A stretch of 64,000 nucleotides of DNA from Amaurobius ferox (Eukaryota > Arthropoda > Arachnida > Araneae > Amaurobiidae). Where the stretch lies: the NCBI GenBank assembly GCA_951213105.1, contig OX578144.1, positions 85,325,015 through 85,389,014 of the forward strand, written 5' to 3'. This document shows positions 57,743 to 64,000 of the stretch, piece after piece. Position 1 is the first letter of the stretch, and each line of letters starts with the position of its first letter. Made by a program: the position numbers and the translations under genes. The notes under the pieces are model-generated. The model was not told where the DNA came from. It made no database searches and saw only the letters and a program-made list of their open reading frames with translations.

Positions 57743-57864
57743 TTACTTCCACAAATAGTACAGATACCTTTACCAACTGGTTTATTATTTTTAGAAGTAG
57801 TTTTATGATAATTTTTAGTTGGGGTTTTATCTTTACACTTGACACAATATATAGAAAGACCTAA
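57718..57864 (-). pseudogene. Small CxxC zinc-ribbon protein (DUF5679-like), start lost
   Basis: Reads LGLSIYCVKCKDKTPTKNYH, then TSKNNKPVGKGICTICGSKK and a TAA stop at 57720-57718. The two pairs YCVKC and CTICG with a TxKNxxPxxKG spacer are the DUF5679-type zinc ribbon commonly encoded in Polintons and adenovirus-like viruses. No ATG precedes it: the frame is continuous with the phospholipase-like gene upstream except for a TGA at 57867-57865. It is either a once-fused tail of that gene, a gene with a lost start, or a readthrough product. Confidence 0.7.
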
Positions 57865-58197
57865 TCAAAAAGTTTTTTTAACTTTAATAATAGGTTTAAT
57901 AATTCCTCTAGCTAATCTTTCTTGAAATGTTGGATCTTGTATAGCATTTAAATTATCTATTAATTTTTGATCAGCAACATGTCTCAGTTTTGTATCTTTT
58001 GTTTTATTGTAATCAATATCATGTTCTTTACATGCTTTATCAACTCTATTTATTCCAGGATCCCCTCTTTTTAATCTTTTTTCTAATTTTGTATTTGGGC
58101 CACAATATTGATATCCTGGTAAATGCATTTCTGGAAGATTTACTTTATCTTGTATCCATCCAACAATATCACCACCTATCGTTTTTTTACAAACCAT
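57865..58197 (-). CDS. Phospholipase-A2-like protein (parvovirus-VP1 type)
   Basis: 110 residues. YCGPNTKL (31-38) fits the calcium-binding loop. INRVDKACKEHDIDY (49-63) holds the H59-D60 catalytic pair and the trailing Tyr of viral-type phospholipase A2 domains, known from parvovirus VP1 where they breach endosomal membranes. A similar role for an incoming virion is an inference. Upstream of the loop, LPGYQY matches the usual lead-in. The ATG (58197) directly follows the upstream gene's TAA, inside AATAAATGG on the minus strand. The C-terminus is basic (KPIIKVKKTF) and the frame continues, past the TGA, into the zinc ribbon. Confidence 0.88.
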   Translation of the reverse strand: MVCKKTIGGDIVGWIQDKVNLPEMHLPGYQYCGPNTKLEKRLKRGDPGINRVDKACKEHDIDYNKTKDTKLRHVADQKLIDNLNAIQDPTFQERLARGIIKPIIKVKKTF

Positions 58198-58587
58198 TTA
58201 TTTATTTAGAAATTTATATCCATTCAATTGCATTTGTTTTACGTATTTTTCAACTGGATTAAATTTTAAACTTTTTATGAAATCCTTTTCACACATATAA
58301 ATTTCTTCTTCTGTCATATCCTTAGCTTTAAACGAATTAATGAGTTCTTTATAAAAATTATAACAATGTCTATATTCTTCTTTCCTTTCTACAATTTTTA
58401 ATGTAAGATCTATGGCTTCTACTATACCAACTGATAAACTTAAAAATGCAAGAGGTAGAAAGGCTATTGCTGATAAACCTGTTCCACTTAGAATAACCTT
58501 ACTTACTGATAATGAAATACTTATCTTTTGATACAAATTTCTACTCTTTCTGTAAACATATAATCTTTTTTCTAAATATACATCCAT
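58198..58587 (-). CDS. Predicted membrane protein, unknown
   Basis: 129 residues. A basic N-terminus (EKRLYVYRKSRN) precedes a long hydrophobic stretch (about 22-60, including AIAFLPLAFLSLSVGIV), probably one or two membrane segments. A charged helical tail with EKDFIKSLKFNPVEKYVKQM follows. No family is recognised. It lies between the ATPase and the phospholipase-like gene, so a virion-membrane or assembly role is plausible. The start is inside TATATAAATGG and the stop abuts the next ATG. Confidence 0.65.
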   Translation of the reverse strand: MDVYLEKRLYVYRKSRNLYQKISISLSVSKVILSGTGLSAIAFLPLAFLSLSVGIVEAIDLTLKIVERKEEYRHCYNFYKELINSFKAKDMTEEEIYMCEKDFIKSLKFNPVEKYVKQMQLNGYKFLNK

Positions 58588-58636
58588 TTATATAGGATTA
58601 AATTTTTCCTGTATCTCATTACAGGATTCACTAAAT

Positions 58637-59304
58637 CTAACATAAAAAATCATATTTTTCTTGAACACTTTTATTATACATTTGTTTGAATTCTTCAGTA
58701 CTTAATAAACCATCTATCTCTCTTATAATCTGTTGAATTTCTTTTGGTTGTAGAGTGAAAAATATATCGTAATTACAGTTCCTTCTTATATTGATAGGTG
58801 TTAAAAAATATGACTGAGTTAAATAAATAAAGGATGCGTTTTTCTTTCTACCTCTGATAAATAATTCTTCGATGTTTTTTTGATCTTTCTCAATCACACA
58901 ATCATCAAAAATAACTAAATTCTTTAATGTAGGATTTAAATCATCTACATTAATAAAATTTTGATCTGAAGAAAATAATACTTTTTTTTGAATTTATCAT
59001 ATAATTTTAATAATTTTTTCTTATTCTTTATATTCTTACATTTCAAAATATCTTCTCTTTCTATATCTTCAAACAATGTATATTTTTCTTGTAATTTAGA
59101 ATATTTAGGTTCGTATAAATCTTTTGCACATATGTATAATGTATTAAAAAATAATAAATCATAAATCAAATTTAACAGTAAATTTGTTTTACCTGAACCT
59201 GAAGATCCTACTATAAGCAATCTAAATGGATGTTTAGGTAACAAAGGATGTTGTTTAGGATCAGGTAATTCTTCTGGTTCTGTGTAATCTTTAATTTTTA
59301 TCAT
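58637..59304 (-). pseudogene. ATP: A32-like (FtsK/HerA) genome-packaging ATPase, frameshifted
   Basis: The first frame (59304-58945) carries Walker A GSSGSGKT (residues 33-40) after LLPKHPFRLLIV. The continuation lies in another frame and has a Walker-B-like LVIFDD, an RGRKKNASFIYLTQ stretch and NYDIFFTLQP, ending at 58637. The frames meet at an A8 run (plus-strand T8 at 58982-58989). The run length is one short of, or two over, a multiple of three, so a slip there explains the break. The joined length would be normal for the family. Sequencing error or programmed slippage are alternatives to decay. The enzyme pumps the element genome into capsids. Confidence 0.85.
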
Positions 59305-59360
59305 AATTTACTAGCAGTAAAAATAAAATTTGCTGCAGTAAAAAAATTAATATTATATAA
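59305..59360. promoter_or_regulatory. Divergent promoter region between ATPase and virion genes
   Basis: Only 56 bp separate the minus-strand ATPase ATG from the plus-strand ATG at 59361. It contains two AGCAGTAAAAA-type repeats (59313-59323 and 59334-59345; the second reads TGCAGTAAAAAAA) and TATATAA (59354-59360) touching the plus-strand ATG. Its compact divergent layout suggests shared control. Confidence 0.55.
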
Positions 59361-59747
59361 ATGAACTTAGAAAAAGAACGGAAACATAAGATTTTAAAGC
59401 AAATAAAAGATTAAATTAAAATAGTAAAAATAGAAAAAGAAATAAGAAAGAATAATGAAGATCAACTAAAAGAAAAAATAGGTATTCAAAAAACCTTAGA
59501 GGAATTTCATAAACCAATCACTCAAGAAATTGAAAAATATGAAAAATCAAATAAAGAAGTTGTGAAAAGTATTCAAAATGTTGTAGAAAATATTTCCTTT
59601 CCATCTATAGAAGAGCCTATTAAAGCTGTGAAAGAATTAGTATCTTATACTTATGATATCGATCAAAATTTAAATTTAAAATATTTAAAGGAGGAAAAAT
59701 TATACAGACCGTCAGTATTTTTAAATGATCAAGAAAAATTAGAGTAG
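59361..59747 (+). pseudogene. Coiled-coil-type protein gene with one in-frame stop
   Basis: The frame begins with an ATG in TATATAAATG, is stopped by TAA at codon 18 (59412-59414), and is then open to the TAG at 59745-59747. The post-stop part is lysine/glutamate-rich and helical (KIEKEIRKNNEDQLKEK), with a proline-containing patch SFPSIEEPIKAV. Apart from this stop the gene is intact, and its TAG abuts the next ATG. It is likely a virion or scaffold protein by position. A later start would need a non-AUG codon such as GTG at 59562. Family unknown. Confidence 0.65.
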
Positions 59748-60119
59748 ATGTATGGAAGAGCTAAACAGTTAAAAGAAGGATTATCTAAGAAAAGAGGTAA
59801 CTTAAAAAGTACAATTTCTAGAGCTAAAAATTTTTCAGAGGAGGAATTAAACCAGAAAAAGAATGATATAAAAGAAATTAAAAATAAAGAAAATATGTTG
59901 CAAAATTATATGCATAGATTAAATATGATTCGAAGTAGTAAAGAAATGAAGGTAGGTAAAGGATTGAATGTATTATCAAATTTAACAGAAAAAATATGTA
60001 ACGGAAGTAAATCAAAGAAATTGTATAATCAAGTAACTTTATTGTTAGATATGTTATTAAAAAATAAAGAAATGACTTATAATGATGTACAACGATATCA
60101 TAAACAATTTCTCTGTTAA
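59748..60119 (+). CDS. Basic helical protein, unknown (virion block)
   Basis: 123 residues, strongly basic and probably mostly helical (KQLKEGLSKKRGNLKSTISR, then EEELNQKKNDIKEIKNKEN), with a GKGLNVLSNL segment mid-protein and a C-terminal DVQRYHKQFLC. The ATG directly follows the upstream TAG. The stop is in TAATAAATG with the next gene. No family is recognised. A DNA-condensing or scaffold role fits its charge and place, as inference. Confidence 0.6.
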   Translation: MYGRAKQLKEGLSKKRGNLKSTISRAKNFSEEELNQKKNDIKEIKNKENMLQNYMHRLNMIRSSKEMKVGKGLNVLSNLTEKICNGSKSKKLYNQVTLLLDMLLKNKEMTYNDVQRYHKQFLC

Positions 60120-60122
60120 TAA

Positions 60123-60502
60123 ATGATAAAATATAAAGTTTATTTGAGTGAAGGTCAGAAAAATAAACTTAAATCAGCTTTTAAAAATAAAGTAGAAGTA
60201 ACATTACAAATAGATAAATCTAAAACTCCTAATCATGAGATGTATTTAACTAAAACTCAAATTAATCATATTAATGATAAAAAAAGAATTACAATCAGTA
60301 AAACTCAATTAGATAAAAATGGAGGATTTTTACCATTTCTAGCGGCACTTATACCCTCATTAATAACCGCTGCTAAATTAGCAGTTCCAGCATTAGCAAC
60401 AGGTGCTTTATCTGGATTAGCTAGTTCAGCTATGCAAAAAAAAGGATCTGGGAAAAAAAAAATTGGAAAGGGAATATATCAACAGTGGGAATTAGCGACA
60501 AA
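60123..60502 (+). CDS. Virion protein with membrane-active-type hydrophobic segment
   Basis: 127 residues; the stop TGA is at 60504-60506, overlapping the next ATG. The N-terminal half is beta-rich (KVYLSEGQKNKLKSAF, VTLQI), ending KTQLDKNGG. A segment of about 35 residues follows with FLPFLAALIPSLITAAKLAV and alanine/glycine runs, then a basic GSGKKKIGKGIY tail. A GG-preceded Ala/Leu amphipathic segment with a basic tail recalls the lytic minor capsid proteins of adenoviruses (protein VI-like) and of Polinton relatives. Release of such a peptide by the neighbouring protease is an inference. The start is in TAATAAATG. Confidence 0.65.
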
Positions 60503-60937
60503 ATGATTATAGAAAATATGAAAAATGAAAAAGGATTTAGAGGTGTGTTTACCTCCGATTTATTACCTAAAACAATAGGAAAATTTGAAAATGGAATCAT
60601 TAATTTAGATGTATCAACAGGTCCCGGAACTCATTGGGTTTGTTATTATAATGATCCTAAATATAAATATGTGGAATATTTTGATCCGTTTGGTGAATAT
60701 GACAATATGAAGAAGGACTATATTCCTAAAAATATTAAATCATTTCTTGTTACATCCAATAAAAAAACAGGTTATAATGATAGTTTTTTACAGAAACCTT
60801 CATCTGTGAAATGTGGTATATTTTGTATGAAATATATAAGAGAGAGGAATAAAGGTATATCACCTAAAAATGTTCTCAAATCATTTCCTACACAAAAACC
60901 TAGTGACTATAATGAAAATTTTGTTATGTATAAATGA
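60503..60937 (+). CDS. PRO: Adenain-like cysteine protease (family C5)
   Basis: 144 residues, maturing virion proteins by cleavage. The catalytic set is readable: H44 in GTHWVCYY, D61 in YFDPFG, Q97 in FLQKPSS and C104 in KCGIFCMKY. The order H, D/E, Q, C matches adenovirus protease and Ulp1-type folds. Length is shorter than adenain's roughly 200 but typical for Polinton proteases. The start is set at 60503; a GTG 18 bases upstream is in frame but is not needed. The ATG overlaps the upstream TGA (ATGA), and the gene's own TGA overlaps the next ATG, so three virion genes are translationally packed. Confidence 0.93.
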   Translation: MIIENMKNEKGFRGVFTSDLLPKTIGKFENGIINLDVSTGPGTHWVCYYNDPKYKYVEYFDPFGEYDNMKKDYIPKNIKSFLVTSNKKTGYNDSFLQKPSSVKCGIFCMKYIRERNKGISPKNVLKSFPTQKPSDYNENFVMYK

Positions 60938-61626
60938 TAATATTAAAATCTGAAGGTCATGAGAGATCAGAGGAATTTACTGTAAATTTTATTACACCTC
61001 TTAAAATAAAAAAATTAGCTTTACACTCATTCTCTATGGAAGTTTTCTGGTTTAATATAAGTAAGAATTATGGAAATAACATATTTAGATTGTATACATT
61101 AGACACAGATATAACAATTACTATATCAAATGGTAATTATACTATAAGAGGATTAAATGAGTATATGATGAAAATATTCGGTGAGGATCCACCTGTCAAA
61201 TTTGGTATTATTGAAGCAAGACAAAGAATATCTATTAAACTGAAAAATGGTTGGATAATAGATTTTACAAAAAGTAACTTTCATAAAATTATAGGCTTTT
61301 TAAATCCTACATATGGAAGTTATGATGAAGAAACAGAGGTTGAAGGTGAACATATTGCTGATATATCTAATGGAAATGATAATATTTATATTCACTGTGA
61401 TGTTGTAAAAGGATCTTTAATAAATCAATATAATTCAGAAGTTATATATTCTTTCACTAATAAAAACCCTCCAGGTAGTATAATTTCAAAAGAATTTAAT
61501 AATTGGATATTTTTTCCTGTTAAAGTAGATCCTGTTGAAAGAATAAAAATGAGGATTACTAATCAAAAAGGTGAATTAATAGATTTAAATGAAGGAGCTG
61601 TAGAATTTAATTTTATTTCTTCTTAA
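60934..61626 (+). CDS. mCP: Minor capsid protein (penton-like single jelly-roll)
   Basis: 230 residues, expected to form the capsid vertices. The sequence is beta-rich with features of Polinton penton proteins: the SFSMEVFWFNIS strand, NGWIIDFTKSNFHKIIGF, then PPGSIISKEFNN followed by FFPVKVDPVERIKMRITNQK and a GELIDLNEGAVEF finish. It has no membrane segment. It sits directly after the protease, as usual in these elements. The start is in TAAATGA and overlaps the protease stop. The TAA stop leads into TAAATAAATG. Confidence 0.82.
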   Translation: MIILKSEGHERSEEFTVNFITPLKIKKLALHSFSMEVFWFNISKNYGNNIFRLYTLDTDITITISNGNYTIRGLNEYMMKIFGEDPPVKFGIIEARQRISIKLKNGWIIDFTKSNFHKIIGFLNPTYGSYDEETEVEGEHIADISNGNDNIYIHCDVVKGSLINQYNSEVIYSFTNKNPPGSIISKEFNNWIFFPVKVDPVERIKMRITNQKGELIDLNEGAVEFNFISS

Positions 61627-61630
61627 ATAA

Positions 61631-61756
61631 ATGAATAGAAGAAAAAGTAAAAAAATACAAGGATTTTTAAAGGTTTTATTGAAACCTAAGAATATATTAA
61701 ATGAAATATTTTCTATGAAAAAGAAAAGAGGTGGTTTAAAAATTCTTCCTAAATAA
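61631..61756 (+). CDS. Tiny highly basic protein (41 residues)
   Basis: Begins MNRRKSKKIQ and ends RGGLKILPK. Fourteen of 41 residues are Lys or Arg and only one is acidic. It has its own AATAAATG start and ends with a TAA directly touching the capsid ATG, so it is clearly a gene in the virion operon. By size, charge and place it resembles adenovirus core protein X/mu, a DNA-condensing peptide. No motif proves homology. Confidence 0.7.
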   Translation: MNRRKSKKIQGFLKVLLKPKNILNEIFSMKKKRGGLKILPK

Positions 61757-63091
61757 ATGATTTATGATTTAAGTGATACTCGTTATTATTATAATGATCA
61801 CATTAAAAGTTATGAATTAAGAGAAATTCATCCAAAAGAACATAGTTCAGATGAGAATGCCACCTATGTTTTTCATATTAATGATACTAAAGCTAAAATT
61901 TTATATTCTAGAGGATATCTTGAACTAAAATTAAACATTACAAAAAATGATAAATCATCCATTGGAAACGAAAATGTGAGTCTAGTAAATGGTGGAGGTT
62001 TTATCAAAACTTTAAAAGTACATATAGGAGATACTGAAATTGAATCAAATACACAGTCAAATTTTTCAATCATGAATCATGTTTTAAGATTAATTCATTA
62101 TACTCCTGATTATGTAACATCACAAGCTCAAAATGAATTTTTTTATCTAGATACATCTGATTCAGCTGACCGTAATGAGTTCAAATATGATGGTACTTTA
62201 GAAGATACTACTAAAATAACTGAATTTTTTAATAATTTGAAAATGAATAAAGATTATAACGAAGGATTCGTAAAGAGATGGGAACTAACGAAAGATAGCA
62301 ATGTCATTAAAATATGGACACCTTTAAAAGATATAATCGATTTCTTTAGAGAATATGAAAAGATAATTTCAGGTTTTGAAGTGAAAATAGAAATTCAAAG
62401 AAATGAAAATAAAAATATGATATATACTAATATAAGAAACGAAAATTATAAGGTAGTAGTTGAAGGTTTAACCTTGCATTTACCTTATATAGAATTAAAA
62501 AATTCTGCAGAAAGCTTGTTTCTGGAATCATATCTATCTAATAAAGATATAGAGGTAAATTGGGATCGACATAGATTTAAGATGGTAGGCCCTTATAGAA
62601 GCAACAGTGGATCTGTGACAGCAACTACAGCGTCAGATGAAGTTTTAAGTGTCTATGTTATTCCTCAATATGTTGAAAGAGATAGTAATTATGAAAAAAA
62701 TAACATGATATTTGATCATATAGATATGGCAGAATGCTGGTTGATGATTAATAATAAACAAGTTCCTCTTATGCGTTATAAAACAAATTTTGCCAATAAA
62801 GATTATATTCGAGTGTATGAAGCTCTTTTACATGAAGGATTTAACGATAATAATACAGAAACAGGACCTTTGATAAATAAGGAGAATTTTGGTAAACTGT
62901 ATCCTATTTTTCCTTTTGACTCATCAAATCATGAAAACTATACCGATTTAAATAATTTAGATATTGAATTTAATTGGATAACGAATAGTCAAAAGGAATA
63001 TAAGTTTTATTGTATTTTTAAAGAAAGAAAGAGATGTTTTATAAATTTAAAAAATAAAACTATAACAATGGTTAAGAGTTTAAAATCTTAA
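61757..63091 (+). CDS. MCP: Major capsid protein (double jelly-roll candidate)
   Basis: 444 residues and an intact frame. It is beta-rich throughout, with YVFHINDTKAKILYSRGYLE near the N-terminus, a central NVIKIWTPLKDI and FEVKIEIQRNEN, and a C-terminal FPFDSSNHEN and SQKEYKFYCIFKERKR. This is the layout of Polinton/adintovirus hexon-like proteins. Position right after the penton and small basic gene supports it. The length is in the lower range for this class. The start shares AATAAATG with the small basic gene, and the stop is followed 10 bp later by the fibre gene's AATAAATG. The fold is inferred; no structure comparison was possible. Confidence 0.82.
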   Translation: MIYDLSDTRYYYNDHIKSYELREIHPKEHSSDENATYVFHINDTKAKILYSRGYLELKLNITKNDKSSIGNENVSLVNGGGFIKTLKVHIGDTEIESNTQSNFSIMNHVLRLIHYTPDYVTSQAQNEFFYLDTSDSADRNEFKYDGTLEDTTKITEFFNNLKMNKDYNEGFVKRWELTKDSNVIKIWTPLKDIIDFFREYEKIISGFEVKIEIQRNENKNMIYTNIRNENYKVVVEGLTLHLPYIELKNSAESLFLESYLSNKDIEVNWDRHRFKMVGPYRSNSGSVTATTASDEVLSVYVIPQYVERDSNYEKNNMIFDHIDMAECWLMINNKQVPLMRYKTNFANKDYIRVYEALLHEGFNDNNTETGPLINKENFGKLYPIFPFDSSNHENYTDLNNLDIEFNWITNSQKEYKFYCIFKERKRCFINLKNKTITMVKSLKS

Positions 63092-63101
63092 AATTAAATA
63101 A

Positions 63102-63962
63102 ATGAGTGCTTATTATCCACCTTATGATGATCAAATGAAAGAAGGACCTATTGGACCTCCTGGTATAGGTTTTAAATTAATGAATGATGGAAATTATGAT
63201 ATGGAAAATAGAATTTTAAAAAATTGTGAAAATCCTATAGATGATTTAGATTTAACCACTAAAAGTTTTGTTTTGAATAAAATAGAGAATAATCATCATG
63301 AATTGAGATATCTTATAAAAACTAAATATGATGAGGGTTTTTTAACCTTTACTGAAGAAACAGGCAAGAGAATAAAAGAATTAAATGATACAACTTTACA
63401 TTCTTTAGAAGGAAAAGCTTTTGATGCAAAAGGAAAAAGAATAGGAAATGTTGCAGATCCTAAAGATGAAAAAAATGTTGTGAATAAAAGATATTTTGAA
63501 AAAAATTCGTTAATATTACAGAATGATAAATTAGATGTAAAAAATAAAATAATTACGAATGTTTCTGAACCTGAAAATGATAACGATGCTGTCAATAAAA
63601 TATATTTAGATAATAGAGATATCTGGATTACCGTAGATGATCTTATTTTTATAGATGAAAAATTTACAAAAGTAAATTTCAATATGATGAGTTCTAAATT
63701 ACTGAATCCAGAGATGCGATTAACTACAGATATGTATATGAAAATATCTATATATATAGCTATATATGTAGAAAATATATATATATATGATAAAAGTCCA
63801 CTGATATCTCTAGAAATCAATGGTAAGGAAATTTTAAATGCTAATACAAATACAGTAACATGTTTTGCTTACGGTAAACGTGATGATATCATCACATTAT
63901 GGATAAAATCTGATGGTAACACTTTAAAACCTTATATGCATATTGAAAAAATTTCTTTCTAA
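63102..63962 (+). CDS. Fibre-like protein with short collagen-like start and tail-fibre repeats
   Basis: 286 residues. Near the N-terminus a GPIGPPGIG stretch (about 16-24) resembles collagen-type Gly-X-Y. Two copies of a fibre-shaft-type repeat follow: GKRIGNVADPKDEKNVVNKR and KIITNVSEPENDNDAVNKIY, with a third, weaker one (LKNCENPIDDLDLTTKSF) near residue 45. The (N)V-x-P-x-(D)AVNK-x-Y/F pattern is typical of trimeric phage tail fibres. The C-terminal ~90 residues look like a globular beta head. A receptor-binding spike role is an inference from place and pattern. The start is in AATAAATG, the stop in TAATAAATGGA. Confidence 0.72.
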   Translation: MSAYYPPYDDQMKEGPIGPPGIGFKLMNDGNYDMENRILKNCENPIDDLDLTTKSFVLNKIENNHHELRYLIKTKYDEGFLTFTEETGKRIKELNDTTLHSLEGKAFDAKGKRIGNVADPKDEKNVVNKRYFEKNSLILQNDKLDVKNKIITNVSEPENDNDAVNKIYLDNRDIWITVDDLIFIDEKFTKVNFNMMSSKLLNPEMRLTTDMYMKISIYIAIYVENIYIYDKSPLISLEINGKEILNANTNTVTCFAYGKRDDIITLWIKSDGNTLKPYMHIEKISF

Positions 63963-63965
63963 TAA

Positions 63966-64000
63966 ATGGATATTGATTGGAATGAATTTTCCAGAAAAAA
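63966..64000 (+). CDS. Next gene of the Polinton, cut by window edge
   Basis: The ATG in TAATAAATGG starts MDIDWNEFSRK and runs off the end. The start motif is the same as for the genes upstream, so this is very likely real, but its product cannot be told from eleven residues. Confidence 0.6.
   Translation, partial: MDIDWNEFSRK

Larger units (their letters stand above)
50759..64000 (+). mobile_element. Maverick/Polinton (adintovirus-like) element, left part
   Basis: The gene set is diagnostic: protein-primed family B polymerase, retroviral-type integrase with chromodomain, A32-like packaging ATPase, adenain-type protease, penton-like and double-jelly-roll-type capsid candidates. The likely left terminus is AGTGCTGCCATCTAACGG at 50759: Polinton ends begin with AG, AT-rich element sequence starts here, and AGTGCTGCC recurs at 51009. 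The right end lies beyond the window, so the terminal inverted repeat and target duplication cannot be confirmed. Gene order is plus (replication), minus (integrase to ATPase), plus (virion). AT-rich codon use is uniform across the element. Confidence 0.93.

Noticed and set aside
60485..60502. Upstream GTG start for the protease
   Set aside because: The ATG at 60503 overlaps the upstream stop as ATGA and gives a normal-length enzyme; extension would need a non-AUG start.

Overview
The window is repeat-rich, AT-rich nuclear DNA of an animal. The clues are short retroposons with RNA-polymerase-III-type heads, Helitron-like and foldback elements, a Penelope-like retroelement, huge TA microsatellites and an endogenous Maverick/Polinton. 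No host protein-coding gene could be supported anywhere. The mix (Helitron relics with a hairpin and CTAG end, GTCT-microsatellite elements, an integrated Polinton) fits an arthropod, perhaps an arachnid, but this is inference and the species cannot be named from the sequence.

Bases 1-50758 are a mosaic of mobile-element debris. The main pieces are: (a) a dispersed family with ends ACTTTCCCTGCA / TGCAGGGAAAGT and an internal GTCT/CAGA microsatellite, in at least twelve copies; (b) a 5'-truncated, broken Penelope-like reverse transcriptase (about 7383-8843) between two TA arrays; (c) a non-autonomous Helitron (14253-16740, minus strand) and the 5' part of a second (47409 onward) with a SINE inside it; (d) a foldback element with roughly 1.3 kb arms (25018-27788) beside related half-copies (21413-24340); (e) a SINE family in at least seven copies, several with clear target-site duplications, two of them carrying a 5S rRNA-derived head; (f) satellites of about 297, 144, 130, 116 and 38 bp and a 384-bp duplicated block.

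Bases 50759-64000 hold the left part of a Maverick/Polinton (adintovirus-like) element that runs off the right edge. Plus-strand genes for small zinc-finger and hypothetical proteins lead into a 1436-residue protein-primed type B DNA polymerase. A minus-strand block follows: integrase with chromodomain, zinc ribbon, phospholipase-A2-like protein, a membrane-type protein and a packaging ATPase. Then comes a plus-strand virion block: a gene with a nonsense codon, a basic protein, a protein with a membrane-active-looking segment, adenain-like protease, penton, a tiny basic protein, major capsid protein and a fibre-like protein with a collagen-like start. The next gene begins at 63966. The polymerase, integrase, protease, ATPase and jelly-roll capsid genes form the usual set for integration, protein-primed replication, packaging and virion maturation.

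This copy is damaged but not old: the ATPase has a frameshift in an A8 run, one gene has a single in-frame TAA, and the zinc ribbon and integrase lack usable ATG codons. The long polymerase and capsid frames are intact. The most striking signal is at the gene starts. Thirteen of the starts read TAAATG, most of them inside TAATAAATG or AATAAATG. One short motif therefore carries the upstream stop, a polyadenylation signal and the next start codon, and four junctions around the replication genes share a longer 20-bp version.
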